From a marine gamma proteobacterium HTCC2080 (GTDB lineage: Bacteria > Pseudomonadota > Gammaproteobacteria > Pseudomonadales > Halieaceae): a DNA stretch of 64,000 nt. The stretch is from the NCBI GenBank assembly GCA_000169115.1, contig AAVV01000002.1:1-64000 (forward strand). The letters are read 5' to 3'. Made by a program: the position numbers and the translations under genes. Of the stretch, positions 25,868-34,728 are shown piece by piece (position 1 is the first letter of the stretch; each line of letters starts with the position of its first letter). The notes beneath the pieces are model-generated. The model was not told the origin of the DNA. It made no database searches and saw nothing but the letters and a program-made list of their open reading frames with translations.

Positions 25868-27190
25868 CTAAAAGCCATAAGCCATGCGCAACAGCGTCAT
25901 GGGGTGGAGTGCTGTATCCACCGACTCAGCAAGATCGGCAATTTGTGCTCCTGCCATGGGACAATCACTTATCAAGTGATCGGGGGCCTGCGCATCGACC
26001 TTCTTTACCGTTGGGCGCGCAATTTTAACGGACTTGGCTCGAGTTTCACTTTTGACCGCATAAGTGCCGTCGTGTCCGGAGCAGCGCTCGTATGCAACGA
26101 TATCGCTGTCTGCGACCAGCGCGAGAACATCTCGGGTTTTAAGACCTATCTTTTGCACCCGTTGGTGACATGCGACCTGATAAGCCACGCTGCCGATGGC
26201 ATTAGGAAATTCTGTGTTGAAGGCGCCGCCTTTGTGGCGCAGCCATAAGTACTCAAATGGGTCATAAAACGCCTGTTGTACTTTCTGAACCTGCGGGTCA
26301 TCCGGATACATCAGGGGTAATTCTTGCTTGTACATAAGGACGCAAGAAGGAATGGGGGCGATAAGGTCGTAACCTCGGTCAACCAGATCTGCAAGTACAG
26401 GAATGTTCGCCTGCTTCAGCGCATCGACGGAATCGAGGTCCCCAAGTTCGAGCTTGGGCATCCCGCAACATTTCTCTTTGGGGACAACATCAATATGCAT
26501 GTTGTTGTGTTGAAAAACCCTAACGAAATCTTCACCTACTTCAGGGCTGTTGTAGTTCCCGTAGCAGGTTGCATAGAGGGCTACCTTACCTGTGGTCTCC
26601 CCGATGGGCGTTGCTGCTACGGTTTTTATCAGCGGGGCTACGCGTTTTCGCAGTGTCTTCGAGTGCATCCGGGGCAGGGGGGCTTCATGATGGATGTCGA
26701 GGGTCTTTTCGACAATTTTTCTAAATCCTGCGTTTTGATTCAGTGCGTTGACCGTTACGTCGACCAGCGGAATCGACATCATGCCCAGCATAGTATCGGT
26801 GCTCGTAAGCGATTTATCGCGCAATTTACCGCCTTCCTCACGAAACTTAATGGCCTTCGCTCGAAGCATTAAGTGAGGAAAGTCGATGTTGAATTCATGG
26901 GGTGGTACGTAGGGACATTTTGTGAGGAAGCACAGGTCGCACAAATAGCATTGATCAACGACTTTCGTGTAGTCGTCTCGGTCAACGCCATCTACCTCAA
27001 AGGTTTCTGATTCGTCGATGAGATCAAAAAGCGTTGGGAATGAGTCGCACAGGCTGACACAGCGTCGGCAGCCGTGACAAACGTCGAAGACCCGCTCAAG
27101 CTCGTCGTTGAGGGTGTCCTTCACCCAAAAGTCATCGTTTTTCCAGTCAATAGGGTGCCGTGTCGGCGCTTCTAGGCTTCCTTCTCGCAT
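25868..27190 (-). CDS. Fe-S protein with CCG domains (GlpC/heterodisulfide-reductase-like)
   Basis: The 440-residue protein has two [4Fe-4S] motifs near the N terminus, CHGCRRCVSLCDSFP (about residues 38-52) and CYLCDLCFLTKCPYVPP (about 81-97). Two cysteine-rich CCG-type half-domains follow, with ATCYGNY...CCGMPKLE and ACHQRVQ...YERCSGHDGTY. This is the layout of GlpC, LutA and HdrB-like electron carriers. It likely passes electrons to or from the rubrerythrin encoded just upstream; the partner that reduces it is not in the window. A strong hairpin separates it from rubrerythrin, suggesting reduced read-through. Confidence 0.9.
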   Translation of the reverse strand: MREGSLEAPTRHPIDWKNDDFWVKDTLNDELERVFDVCHGCRRCVSLCDSFPTLFDLIDESETFEVDGVDRDDYTKVVDQCYLCDLCFLTKCPYVPPHEFNIDFPHLMLRAKAIKFREEGGKLRDKSLTSTDTMLGMMSIPLVDVTVNALNQNAGFRKIVEKTLDIHHEAPLPRMHSKTLRKRVAPLIKTVAATPIGETTGKVALYATCYGNYNSPEVGEDFVRVFQHNNMHIDVVPKEKCCGMPKLELGDLDSVDALKQANIPVLADLVDRGYDLIAPIPSCVLMYKQELPLMYPDDPQVQKVQQAFYDPFEYLWLRHKGGAFNTEFPNAIGSVAYQVACHQRVQKIGLKTRDVLALVADSDIVAYERCSGHDGTYAVKSETRAKSVKIARPTVKKVDAQAPDHLISDCPMAGAQIADLAESVDTALHPMTLLRMAYGF

Positions 27191-27229
27191 TGCGGAGTTC
27201 CGTATTGTGGAGATGTATAAATGAAGAAA

Positions 27230-27253
27230 ACAGGGGAGCGTCAGACGCTCCCC
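27230..27253 (-). terminator. Terminator or attenuator between rubrerythrin and the Fe-S gene
   Basis: GGGGAGCGTC and GACGCTCCCC (27233-27242 and 27244-27253) form a 10-bp perfect stem around one base. Read on the minus strand it is followed by a T-rich TGTTTTCTTC. It lies 23 bases after the rubrerythrin stop and about 40 bases before the Fe-S gene start. Confidence 0.75.
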
Positions 27254-27275
27254 CTTTTAGGCGGTCGCTGGAATG

Positions 27276-27695
27276 CTAGTCGTCCATCGTATCCAGTGTC
27301 TTCTGGAACTTGTTGGCGTGGCTGCGCTCAGCTTTTGCCAGGGTTTCGAACCAATCAGCGATTTCGTCGAACCCTTCTTCCCGTGCAGAACTTGCCATGC
27401 CCGGGTACATGTCGGTGTACTCGTGAGTCTCGCCGGCAATAGAAGCTTCGAGGTTTTTACGAGTATCGCCCATAGGTAGGCCTGTCGCAGGGTCGCCAAC
27501 GGCCTCTAGGTACTCTAAGTGACCGTGGGCATGGCCCGTTTCGCCCTCTGCGGTTGATCTGAAGACAGCAGCAACGTCATTGTAGCCTTCAACATCAGCT
27601 TTGGCGGCGAAGTATAGATAGCGTCGGTTGGCTTGGGATTCGCCGGCGAAGGCGTCCTTCAGGTTTTTCTCGGTTTTGGTACCTTTGAGTTCCAT
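27276..27695 (-). CDS. Rubrerythrin, ferritin-like domain only
   Basis: The 139-residue protein is a non-haem di-iron peroxidase that reduces H2O2. The four-helix ferritin-like domain is complete: [34 protein letters not shown] (ExxH), IAGETHEY and [10 protein letters not shown] (ExxH) supply the iron ligands. The C-terminal rubredoxin domain of classical rubrerythrin is absent, so electrons must come from another carrier, for which the Fe-S protein downstream is a candidate. ATG 27695 is chosen because AGGAG stands seven bases upstream; upstream codons in frame look unlike the family. It diverges from oxyR. Confidence 0.94.
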   Translation of the reverse strand: MELKGTKTEKNLKDAFAGESQANRRYLYFAAKADVEGYNDVAAVFRSTAEGETGHAHGHLEYLEAVGDPATGLPMGDTRKNLEASIAGETHEYTDMYPGMASSAREEGFDEIADWFETLAKAERSHANKFQKTLDTMDD

Positions 27696-27760
27696 GCTTG
27701 ATCTCCTGAAATCGAAATGCAGTGACGGTTCATTCCCTGCGTCACTTACAGGGCTACAGT

Positions 27761-27766
27761 AATATA
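27761..27766 (-). promoter_or_regulatory. Candidate -10 element of the rubrerythrin promoter
   Basis: On the minus strand TATATT lies about 65 bases before the rubrerythrin start. The matching -35 window (27784-27789) is weak, and the OxyR-like site begins immediately upstream of it, as expected for an OxyR-activated promoter. Confidence 0.4.
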
Positions 27767-27791
27767 CCGAAGCCGAGAACATTTGGCTTAC

Positions 27792-27830
27792 ATAGATTTT
27801 CTGATATATATGATCGAAAATTACGATCAT
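27792..27830. promoter_or_regulatory. Candidate OxyR operator between rubrerythrin and oxyR
   Basis: A perfect inverted repeat ATGATCG-AAAATTA-CGATCAT (27810-27830) contains ATCG-N7-CGAT, the 4-7-4 spacing of OxyR half-sites, and a T-N11-A core. An ATAG element lies 21 bases to the left (27792-27795), near the 22-base repeat expected for the second dimer. The position fits activation of rubrerythrin and autoregulation of oxyR, whose start is 30 bases away. Confidence 0.55.
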
Positions 27831-27859
27831 TGAGATTCACCTGACTTAGAGGCTTAAGA

Positions 27860-28762
27860 ATGGCCCGACAACCTACACTGAAACAACTGAGATACCTCTG
27901 TGCTGTGGCAAAGCATCAGCATTTTGGTCGCGCTGCTGAAGCCGCTTGTGTCAGCCAAAGTACTTTAAGTGCTGGCATTCAGGAACTTGAAGAAAGTTTA
28001 TCCGCGTCATTAATTGAGCGAAATAACCGCAACGTCTTACTGACTAACCTCGGTCAAGATGTCGTGGTTAGAGCCCAGGCAATACTCGTCGACGTTGAAG
28101 AAATGCTTTCCCTATGTGCCGCTGCAGGAGAACCATTTACCGGAAGAATGCGCTTAGGTGTGATTCCCACGGTAGCGCCTTTTATCCTGCCGAAATTACT
28201 CGGCAGCTTACGCAGGGAACATCCCAATTTTAAGCTGTTTATTCGCGAGGATTTGAGTCATCAATTGGTAGCAGGGTTACACGCCGGTGCGCTCGATGTA
28301 CTGCTTTTAGCGCTGCCCTTTCCAACAGAGGCCGTGGAAGTTATGTCCCTGATCACCGATGACTTTCTCTTGGCAAGTCCTAACGGCCATCCACTCGCGG
28401 ACAGGGCACAATTGGCGACGGCAGATTTACAGGGCGAGGACTTGCTCCTTCTCGAAGATGGGCATTGCCTAAGAGATCACGCCCTTGAAGCCTGTGAACT
28501 CCGTGATTCGCAGATTTCGGTGCCTTACCAGGCGACAAGCCTAGCAACTATTGTGCAAATGGTGGCTAACGGGATTGGGGTCACGTTGTTACCTGAAATG
28601 TCTGTTGCAGCGGGTATAACCGCTGGTACGGATATAGTCGTTACGCCGTTTCAACGAACTGGGGTAGCCCGACAGATTGGTCTCATGTGGCGAAGAAAAA
28701 CCCCCCGAGCGGCTGAGTATCGGCTGCTCGGTGAGAAAATTAAGACTTACGCTGCAAGTTGA
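27860..28762 (+). CDS. oxyR: Hydrogen peroxide sensor and transcription activator OxyR
   Basis: This 300-residue LysR-type regulator has an N-terminal HTH (SQSTLSAGIQELE at about residues 32-44) and the diagnostic redox switch LLLLEDGHCLRDHALEAC: Cys203 and Cys212, nine residues apart like E. coli Cys199 and Cys208. H2O2 oxidation to a disulfide should activate it. GAGG lies seven bases before the ATG. It is divergent from the rubrerythrin, Fe-S and DUF3501 genes and shares a candidate operator with them, so these are probable direct targets. Confidence 0.96.
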   Translation: MARQPTLKQLRYLCAVAKHQHFGRAAEAACVSQSTLSAGIQELEESLSASLIERNNRNVLLTNLGQDVVVRAQAILVDVEEMLSLCAAAGEPFTGRMRLGVIPTVAPFILPKLLGSLRREHPNFKLFIREDLSHQLVAGLHAGALDVLLLALPFPTEAVEVMSLITDDFLLASPNGHPLADRAQLATADLQGEDLLLLEDGHCLRDHALEACELRDSQISVPYQATSLATIVQMVANGIGVTLLPEMSVAAGITAGTDIVVTPFQRTGVARQIGLMWRRKTPRAAEYRLLGEKIKTYAAS

Positions 28763-28774
28763 ATCACCGACCCT

Positions 28775-28793
28775 GTAGCACCTAAGGTGCTAC
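28775..28793. terminator. Perfect 19-bp palindrome after oxyR, possible bidirectional terminator
   Basis: GTAGCACCT-A-AGGTGCTAC is a 9-bp perfect inverted repeat with a one-base centre, 12 bases past the oxyR stop and just beyond the end of the convergent TonB receptor remnant. Neither side has a T tract, so it could instead be a protein-binding site. Confidence 0.35.
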
Positions 28794-28796
28794 TAA

Positions 28797-28990
28797 CTAG
28801 AATGCGTAATCGAGTGTCACACCAGTAAGTGCGTGGATCCAGGAGAAACTGATTGGTGCTCAGACCAGAGCTGGCATCTATGCGATATTGGTCAGTGACG
28901 AAGTCATCGCGGTAGTAAGATCGAGACTCTGCTCACCGAGCATACCGCAGTACGCCGTATCAAAGGTTGGCTGTGTGCTCGCCACCGTCT
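28797..28990 (-). pseudogene. Decayed 3' end of a TonB-dependent receptor gene
   Basis: Read on the minus strand, one frame gives YYRDDFVTDQYRIDASSG and then LSTNQFLLDPRTY, after which a one-base frame change gives GVTLDYAF and a stop. PRTYG...YAF-stop is the classic last strand of TonB-dependent receptors (compare PRTYGLTVKYNF in the intact receptor next door). Just upstream another frame reads TFDTAYCGMLGEQSLDL, then stops intervene. Frameshifts, in-frame stops and loss of the rest of the barrel show that it is not expressed as a receptor. Decayed sequence may extend towards 29200. Confidence 0.7.
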
Positions 28991-29277
28991 ATGGCTGGGT
29001 GGAATTTCAATGGACTGATGTGAGTCGTGTCCGCTGCTAGATGTTTCTGTGAGCTGCTAATGCGCTTGCTATCACTACTTAAATTAGACGGCTTAGCCCC
29101 ATGGCTGCGCAGATAGGCCTGCAATGCCAATTTGAGGTAGTACGCCACCCTCTGGCGCGATACGGCTTTTCAGTGCAGGCAACAGGTATATCAGTGCCAT
29201 CTATTGTATGTGACAGCAGTGAGCGCCCGAAATTGCCGTAGCGCTCACCAGCCGTCGTCTTCGCATAATTGAGGTGT
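28991..29277. other. Gene-free stretch between receptor remnant and intact receptor
   Basis: Every frame is interrupted and no recognisable domain is seen. It may be further degraded receptor sequence or the 3' region of the intact receptor gene. A 62-codon minus-strand frame (28960-29148) partly covering it looks like chance. Confidence 0.4.
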
Positions 29278-31704
29278 TTAATCGAAGTTATATTTCACGG
29301 TGAGCCCGTAGGTTCTTGGCTGGCTGGGGTACCCGCTAATGCTGCCCGTCTGAGCAACGGACGGGAAGGCCGACAAAAGATACTCATCACCCGTTAAATT
29401 GCGGCCCCACAGATTCAATTGCACTCCGTTGCCAAATGTGACGCCCGCGCTCGCGTTGATCATGTTGACTTTTCTAGAGGCAATCGAGGAGGGTATGTTA
29501 TCGACAACTTGCACTTCTCCTTCGAAAACATTCTCAAGCCGGACGTAGCTCATGGCATTCCCCGCCATAAAGTTGTAGGTCACATTGGTGTTCGCAGAGA
29601 ATTCCGGAATGCCAGAAGGTTTACGGCCAGAGAAGTCCTCGGGCCCATCAATACCCAAAGCACCTTGGAAGTCGTCGTACAGAGGATCCAGCCACGTGGC
29701 AGCAAACCCGAAACGCAGCCCATCCGTGGGGGCCCATTTGATATCTACCTCAACCCCGTCTGTGGACTGCTTGCCAGCATTAGCCAAGACAAAGCCTGTG
29801 CCAGTGAACGAGTTGGACTGAAATCCATCAATTTCCTGTTGGAATATTGCAAGGTTGACTGCCACTGTGTCCCATTCACCCTTTAGTCCAATTTCATACA
29901 CCTCAGATTCTTCAGGACCTGCTAGACGCGTGGCATCAGAGATTGCTCCGGGGTAGTTGGAGAAGCCTGGAGGCAAGCCAAATGCGGTCAGGGCCGGTAG
30001 CGCCGGATCACCCGCTGCGAGTAAGGCATCTAGGTCTGCAGCAAGAGGGCCCGTGTCTTGAGAAAGGTTCCAGGATGTGGCTTTGAAGCCGGTGCTCACA
30101 CCGCCGTAGACACTCACGTTCGCGGTAAGGTCATAGGCAAGGCGAAGCGTGTAGGTGGTGTCACTGTCGTCACTACGACCGTCTTCCACCGAATTTGGAT
30201 AAGCGACAAAAGGTGGCAAGAACTGGGCGGGAAGCAGCGCTTCTAACCCGAAGGCCGCGAGGGGTATGGTGCCAAAAAAATTGTCATTGACTACTGCGGC
30301 AGAAGCTTCTTTTTCAGACTGGGTGTAGTTAACTCCCGCGGTTAATGTCAGCTTATCGGTTAGGTCGTAGTCGAATTGCGCAAACAACGACAGAGTCTCG
30401 TCATCGAGGGTGTAGGTTTCAGACTGGTTGCCGGTGCCGTCGGCATAAATAAAACCGGGAGGAAGGCCCAAAACCTGTTCGATTCCGCCTAAGGCACCTG
30501 GTGCGCCAAGGCTGGCGAGCAGGACATCAACATAGGATCGGAAATCAGGTCCCAGTCCAAAGTTCTCGTCGTTGGTCACTTCCTCGTTGAAATAAAATGC
30601 CCCGACCATCCATTGTAAGGGTCCATCAGTAGTCGAGGTGAGTCGTAGTTCTTGTGTAAAGGTGTCGATTTCAGTGTCTCGAGCGTCAGCCTTGTCTGCA
30701 CTGATAAGCCGAGCGCTGGTGAAATCTACGTCCCCCGACTGGAATTGATCCAGTGTCCTAAAGGCACTGATCGAAGTCAGCGAGAAGTTGTCAAAGTCGT
30801 ACTCGACCTGCAGCGAAACGCCGTTTGTCTCGATCTCATTTTTAGGATCGAAGTCCTGATAGTTTTCATAGGCGAAGGGGGCATCTCCAACAAGATCGCC
30901 GCCTAGCGCTCGAACAATTCCGCCGGTGGGACCGTCAACTAGATTGGCTACACCGCAGCAAACTTCATCGATTTCTTCGGCATCGACAATCAGGCGCACC
31001 TCAGCACGATCTGAGGGTGCCCACAGCAACTGGCCGCGGAAGTTCCAACGATTAAGCTCGTTAAATTCGTTGCCAGTGGTCAGGTTATCAAAATAACCGT
31101 CCCGTTCATTGACACTGCCAAACAGGCTGAACGCCACGTTGTCACTGAGAGGGCCTGTGACGTCCCCGCGGATGATCGTCTGGTTATAATTGCCGACTGT
31201 CGCGCCAATGGAACCGCTGTACCCAACGAGGTCTGGCTTGGCGGTTACTACGTTGATAACGCCTGCCGACGCGTTTTTACCAAAGAGGGTGCTTTGCGGA
31301 CCACGAAGCACCTCGATGCGCTCTACTTTGGGTAGATCAGCCAGGGCGCTGCCTACGCGAGACCGGTAGACGCCGTCTACAAACACACCAACTGAGGGCT
31401 CAATGCCCGGATTGTTTGCGCCGTTACCGAAACCTCGGATGATGAAGTTGGTTTGAGCACTGCCCTGTAGCTGAGTGACGCGCAGACTGGGGACTAGCGT
31501 TTGTAAATCCTTGATATCCAAGACTTGAGATTGCTCGATCGACTCGGCAGTAACCACGGAGACTGCAATAGGGATTTCTTGTAGGGTTTGCTGACGCTTT
31601 GTGGCCGTAACGACCACCTCTTCCAACATGGCGTTGGCCTCAAGCTGGACTGCCATAGCAATTGCAGCGGCGGCAAAAGGTAAGTGGCGTTTTGTCATAT
31701 TCAT
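29278..31704 (-). CDS. TonB-dependent outer membrane receptor
   Basis: The 808-residue protein has a signal peptide (MTKRHLPFAAAAIAMAVQ then LEANA), a TonB-box-like EEVVVTATKRQQ, a plug domain with IIRGFGNGANNPG and VLRGPQSTLFGKNASAG, and a 22-strand-type barrel ending PRTYGLTVKYNFD. ATG 31704 is chosen because GGAG lies 10 bases upstream, while GTG 31725 would only lengthen the cytoplasmic tail. A vicinal Cys pair (EVCCGV) sits in a predicted loop. The ligand is unknown and no transporter or regulator is adjacent. The decayed 3' end of a related receptor lies just downstream on the same strand. Confidence 0.95.
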   Translation of the reverse strand: MNMTKRHLPFAAAAIAMAVQLEANAMLEEVVVTATKRQQTLQEIPIAVSVVTAESIEQSQVLDIKDLQTLVPSLRVTQLQGSAQTNFIIRGFGNGANNPGIEPSVGVFVDGVYRSRVGSALADLPKVERIEVLRGPQSTLFGKNASAGVINVVTAKPDLVGYSGSIGATVGNYNQTIIRGDVTGPLSDNVAFSLFGSVNERDGYFDNLTTGNEFNELNRWNFRGQLLWAPSDRAEVRLIVDAEEIDEVCCGVANLVDGPTGGIVRALGGDLVGDAPFAYENYQDFDPKNEIETNGVSLQVEYDFDNFSLTSISAFRTLDQFQSGDVDFTSARLISADKADARDTEIDTFTQELRLTSTTDGPLQWMVGAFYFNEEVTNDENFGLGPDFRSYVDVLLASLGAPGALGGIEQVLGLPPGFIYADGTGNQSETYTLDDETLSLFAQFDYDLTDKLTLTAGVNYTQSEKEASAAVVNDNFFGTIPLAAFGLEALLPAQFLPPFVAYPNSVEDGRSDDSDTTYTLRLAYDLTANVSVYGGVSTGFKATSWNLSQDTGPLAADLDALLAAGDPALPALTAFGLPPGFSNYPGAISDATRLAGPEESEVYEIGLKGEWDTVAVNLAIFQQEIDGFQSNSFTGTGFVLANAGKQSTDGVEVDIKWAPTDGLRFGFAATWLDPLYDDFQGALGIDGPEDFSGRKPSGIPEFSANTNVTYNFMAGNAMSYVRLENVFEGEVQVVDNIPSSIASRKVNMINASAGVTFGNGVQLNLWGRNLTGDEYLLSAFPSVAQTGSISGYPSQPRTYGLTVKYNFD

Positions 31705-31945
31705 GGATACAAATCTCCGATTCACGGCAGCGAGGGCGCTGCGTGTTGGTGCGAATAGTGGTTAGCACACGGCGGCACGCCATGTTTTACAGGCAGGAGG
31801 ATAACGGGAGTTGCTGCGGAGTGAAAGTGGCAATATTGCGGCTGCGGCTGCGGTGAAGTCCGCCAAACAATAGGGGTAGAAATTCATAACTGGTGAGGTT
31901 TGCTGATTAGCGGTCAAGGCTCTTACTGCTGAGACTCTCTATGGG

Positions 31946-32581
31946 TTATTCCAAGGCAATTAAGTCACGGAGCACCTGAAAACTGCGTTCGAAATCAGCT
32001 TCAGAGGGGGCGCCCAGTATAACATCGACGACGAGGCCTTTTCGGTCCACCACCACAAAAGCAGCCTGCTGGGTCAAATTCCAGGTAGCCTGGCCGATAC
32101 CCCGTTCGTCCAGAACCAGTGTTGCCCTAGTGAAGATTCGCTGCTCATCGACCACGGCACTGCGCACAAAGGGTTTTACAAACGCCGAGGTCACCTCGAG
32201 GTTAACGACAGCTGTAATGTCATAGCGGTCAAAATCAAGCTCTCGCCGCATGCGTTCGGTCATTGGGTCGTAAAGATCACCGCCCTTACGGGTGCCAGCA
32301 ACGTATTGGAGCACCTGAACCTTGTTTGAACTGCCGGGCCAAGACCAGGGGGCCAGTGAGTAGCCATCGCCGTCGAGGATAACCTGGCCGCCTTCGGTGA
32401 TGGTCACGGGGGGCAGAGGCTCTCCTAAGATTAGGTTGGCCGTGGCATTGGCTTCGGCGTATCCGGGAAGGCTCCACAGCAGCAGGCCCATGGCTGCCGC
32501 CGCAGTGACCCAGCTTCGATTAAGCCGCGAATGTTGCCCACCCCGGAGGGACGTTTTCTCGCGGATTATCGAGACGTTCAC
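31946..32581 (-). CDS. ytfJ: YtfJ family periplasmic protein
   Basis: The 211-residue protein has an N-terminal hydrophobic export segment (about residues 22-42, ending PGYAEA) and a thioredoxin-like YtfJ domain: [58 protein letters not shown] and [14 protein letters not shown] match E. coli YtfJ along its length. YtfJ lacks the active Cys pair of thioredoxins and its role is unknown. The GTG start overlaps the ygiQ stop by four bases (GTGA), with GAGG nine bases upstream, so it is the last gene of a coupled four-gene unit. Confidence 0.85.
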   Translation of the reverse strand: MNVSIIREKTSLRGGQHSRLNRSWVTAAAAMGLLLWSLPGYAEANATANLILGEPLPPVTITEGGQVILDGDGYSLAPWSWPGSSNKVQVLQYVAGTRKGGDLYDPMTERMRRELDFDRYDITAVVNLEVTSAFVKPFVRSAVVDEQRIFTRATLVLDERGIGQATWNLTQQAAFVVVDRKGLVVDVILGAPSEADFERSFQVLRDLIALE

Positions 32582-34728
32582 TTTAGTTGCCTCGGAGGCA
32601 GACCGGTATGCTGTGTCGCGAACGAATTGCCCTTACCTGTTACCCGCCTATGTCGTTTTGGTGGATCTCTTAACGGTACCAGATGAAGCTTGCCGTTACC
32701 GATGAGGTCACGGCGCCCCATGCGCTTGAGCTCTTCTCGCAGCAGGGGCCAGTTTTCCGGGTCGTGGTAGCGCAGGAAAGCCTTGTGTAGCCGGCGCTGC
32801 TTGAGCTTGTTCACGACAGGGACGGAATCACTGTTTCGGCGGACTCGTTTCAGCGGGTTGTGGCGGCTGTGATACATGGCCGTTGCGGTGGCCATGGGGG
32901 ATGGATAAAAGGTTTGTACCTGATCAGCCTTAAATTTGTTGTGCTTCAGCCACAGAGCAAGATTCACCATGTCCTCGTCACGAGTTCCCGGGTGCGCGGC
33001 AATGAAATAAGGGATGAGATACTGTTTTTTACCCGCTTGTTTGGAGTAGGTATCAAACAGGGTTTTGAAGCGTTCGTAGGTACCAATGCCGGGTTTCATC
33101 ATGTGCCCCAGAGGCCCGTCTTCTGTGTGCTCCGGGGCTATTTTCAAATAGCCACCCACATGATGCGTGACCAATTCCTTCACGTACTCGGGGGTTTCCA
33201 CGGCCAGATCGTAGCGCAGTCCCGAGGCGATCAAGACTTTTTTGACTCCCGGAACTGCCCGGGCGCGTCGGTACAGCGATACCAGGGGAGTCTGGTCGGT
33301 GTTCAGGTTTTTACAGATGCCGGGAAAGACGCAAGATAGCTTGCGACATTTCGCTTCGACTTCTTTGCTCTTGCAGGCCAACCGCCACATATTCGCAGTG
33401 GGTCCGCCCAGGTCTGAGATGACTCCGGTGAACGCGGGGCTGGTGTCCCTAATTTTCTCAACTTCCCGAATAATAGAATCTTCAGAGCGGTTCTGAATAA
33501 TACGGCCTTCATGCTCAGTAATCGAACAGAAGGTGCACCCGCCAAAGCAGCCCCGCATAATGTTGACAGAGTGTTGAATCATTTCGAAGGCGGGTACCTT
33601 AGCCTCGCCATAGGAAGGGTGAGCGCGACGTGCATAAGGCAGCTCAAAAACCCAGTCGAGCTCCTCAGTTTCGAGTGGAATAGGCGGCGGGTTAATCCAC
33701 ACATCTCTATCTCCATGTCCCTGTATCAGAGGGAGGGCATTGTAGGGGTTGGTCTCTTTATGCAGAACTCTCGAGGCGTGAGCGTAAAGCACAGGATCAT
33801 CGCGCACCTGTTCGAAAGAGGGTATGCGAATCACACTTGCCGCTGGGTTTTTAGCAGGCATAATACGAACAGCTTGCACCGAGTCGTCAGACGTCTCGTC
33901 GGTATCACACTGGCTGGGTGCCATGCCTTCATAAGGGTTAGGGTGCACATCGACAGGACCTGGATTATCAATATCGGTAGAACGCAGTTCTCTAAATCCC
34001 GGCTCGACCCCTCGGGTGATAAATGCGGTGCCGCGTATGCCGCGTAGCGTCGATATAGCTTCTCCGGCGGCGAGGCGATGTGTTAATTCCACGATCGCTC
34101 GCTCGGCGTTTCCAAACAGCAATAGGTCTGCGCGGGAATCGAGCAATACCGACCGCCGAACTTTTTCACTCCAGTAGTCATAGTGGGCAATGCGCCGCAG
34201 GCTAGCCTCAATGCCTCCAATGACAATAGCCACATCGTTGAAGGCCTCACGCACGCGCTGACTATAGACAGTTACTGCACGATCCGGCCGTAACCCAGCG
34301 TGATCGCCAGGTGTGTAAGCATCGTCATTACGCCGCTTACGGTCTGCGGTGTAATGATTAATCATTGAGTCCATATTGCCCGCGGCGATGCCCATATAAA
34401 GGTTGGGCTTACCCAATGCTTTAAATGGATCTGCGCTATGCCAGTCAGGCTGCGCGATGATGCCTACGCGATAGCCCTGGCCCTCGAGCACCCGTCCAAT
34501 GACGGCCATACCAAAGCTGGGATGATCAACATAGGCGTCACCTGTGACAACAATCACGTCGCAGCTGTCCCAGCCCAACAAATCCATCTCTTCCCGAGAC
34601 GTGGGTAAAAAAGGCGCGGGACCCAAACATTCAGCCCAGAATTTCCGGTAGCCAAAGATGGGGGTTGCTGCGGTGTTTTGGGCAGAAGTAGCGGCTTCGG
34701 CGTTTGGCGCTGTGTGACCCAATTTCAT
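32578..34728 (-). CDS. ygiQ: YgiQ family radical SAM protein
   Basis: The 716-residue protein has an N-terminal cobalamin-binding-like Rossmann region ([20 protein letters not shown], then a [17 protein letters not shown] segment) and a radical SAM core with the iron-sulfur motif CFGGCTFC (Cx3Cx2C). Downstream are SGLRYDLA and [13 protein letters not shown]. Length and domain order match YgiQ (UPF0313), whose reaction is unknown. GGAGA precedes the ATG. It overlaps the channel gene before it and ytfJ after it by four bases each. Confidence 0.95.
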   Translation of the reverse strand: MKLGHTAPNAEAATSAQNTAATPIFGYRKFWAECLGPAPFLPTSREEMDLLGWDSCDVIVVTGDAYVDHPSFGMAVIGRVLEGQGYRVGIIAQPDWHSADPFKALGKPNLYMGIAAGNMDSMINHYTADRKRRNDDAYTPGDHAGLRPDRAVTVYSQRVREAFNDVAIVIGGIEASLRRIAHYDYWSEKVRRSVLLDSRADLLLFGNAERAIVELTHRLAAGEAISTLRGIRGTAFITRGVEPGFRELRSTDIDNPGPVDVHPNPYEGMAPSQCDTDETSDDSVQAVRIMPAKNPAASVIRIPSFEQVRDDPVLYAHASRVLHKETNPYNALPLIQGHGDRDVWINPPPIPLETEELDWVFELPYARRAHPSYGEAKVPAFEMIQHSVNIMRGCFGGCTFCSITEHEGRIIQNRSEDSIIREVEKIRDTSPAFTGVISDLGGPTANMWRLACKSKEVEAKCRKLSCVFPGICKNLNTDQTPLVSLYRRARAVPGVKKVLIASGLRYDLAVETPEYVKELVTHHVGGYLKIAPEHTEDGPLGHMMKPGIGTYERFKTLFDTYSKQAGKKQYLIPYFIAAHPGTRDEDMVNLALWLKHNKFKADQVQTFYPSPMATATAMYHSRHNPLKRVRRNSDSVPVVNKLKQRRLHKAFLRYHDPENWPLLREELKRMGRRDLIGNGKLHLVPLRDPPKRHRRVTGKGNSFATQHTGLPPRQLK

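Noticed and set aside
26324-26872. 182-codon plus-strand frame opposite the Fe-S protein gene
   Set aside because: Antisense shadow of a gene with clear motifs and a proper start; no domain in the translation.
27696-27830. 45-residue N-terminal extension of rubrerythrin
   Set aside because: It would cover the OxyR-like operator and promoter; the ferritin fold starts at ATG 27695 with AGGAG seven bases upstream.
28960-29148. 62-codon minus-strand frame between the two receptor sequences
   Set aside because: No Shine-Dalgarno and no recognisable motif; it overlaps the better-supported receptor remnant in another frame.
31857-31945. Possible terminator for ytfJ
   Set aside because: No stable stem with a T tract was found in the minus-strand reading downstream of the ytfJ stop.
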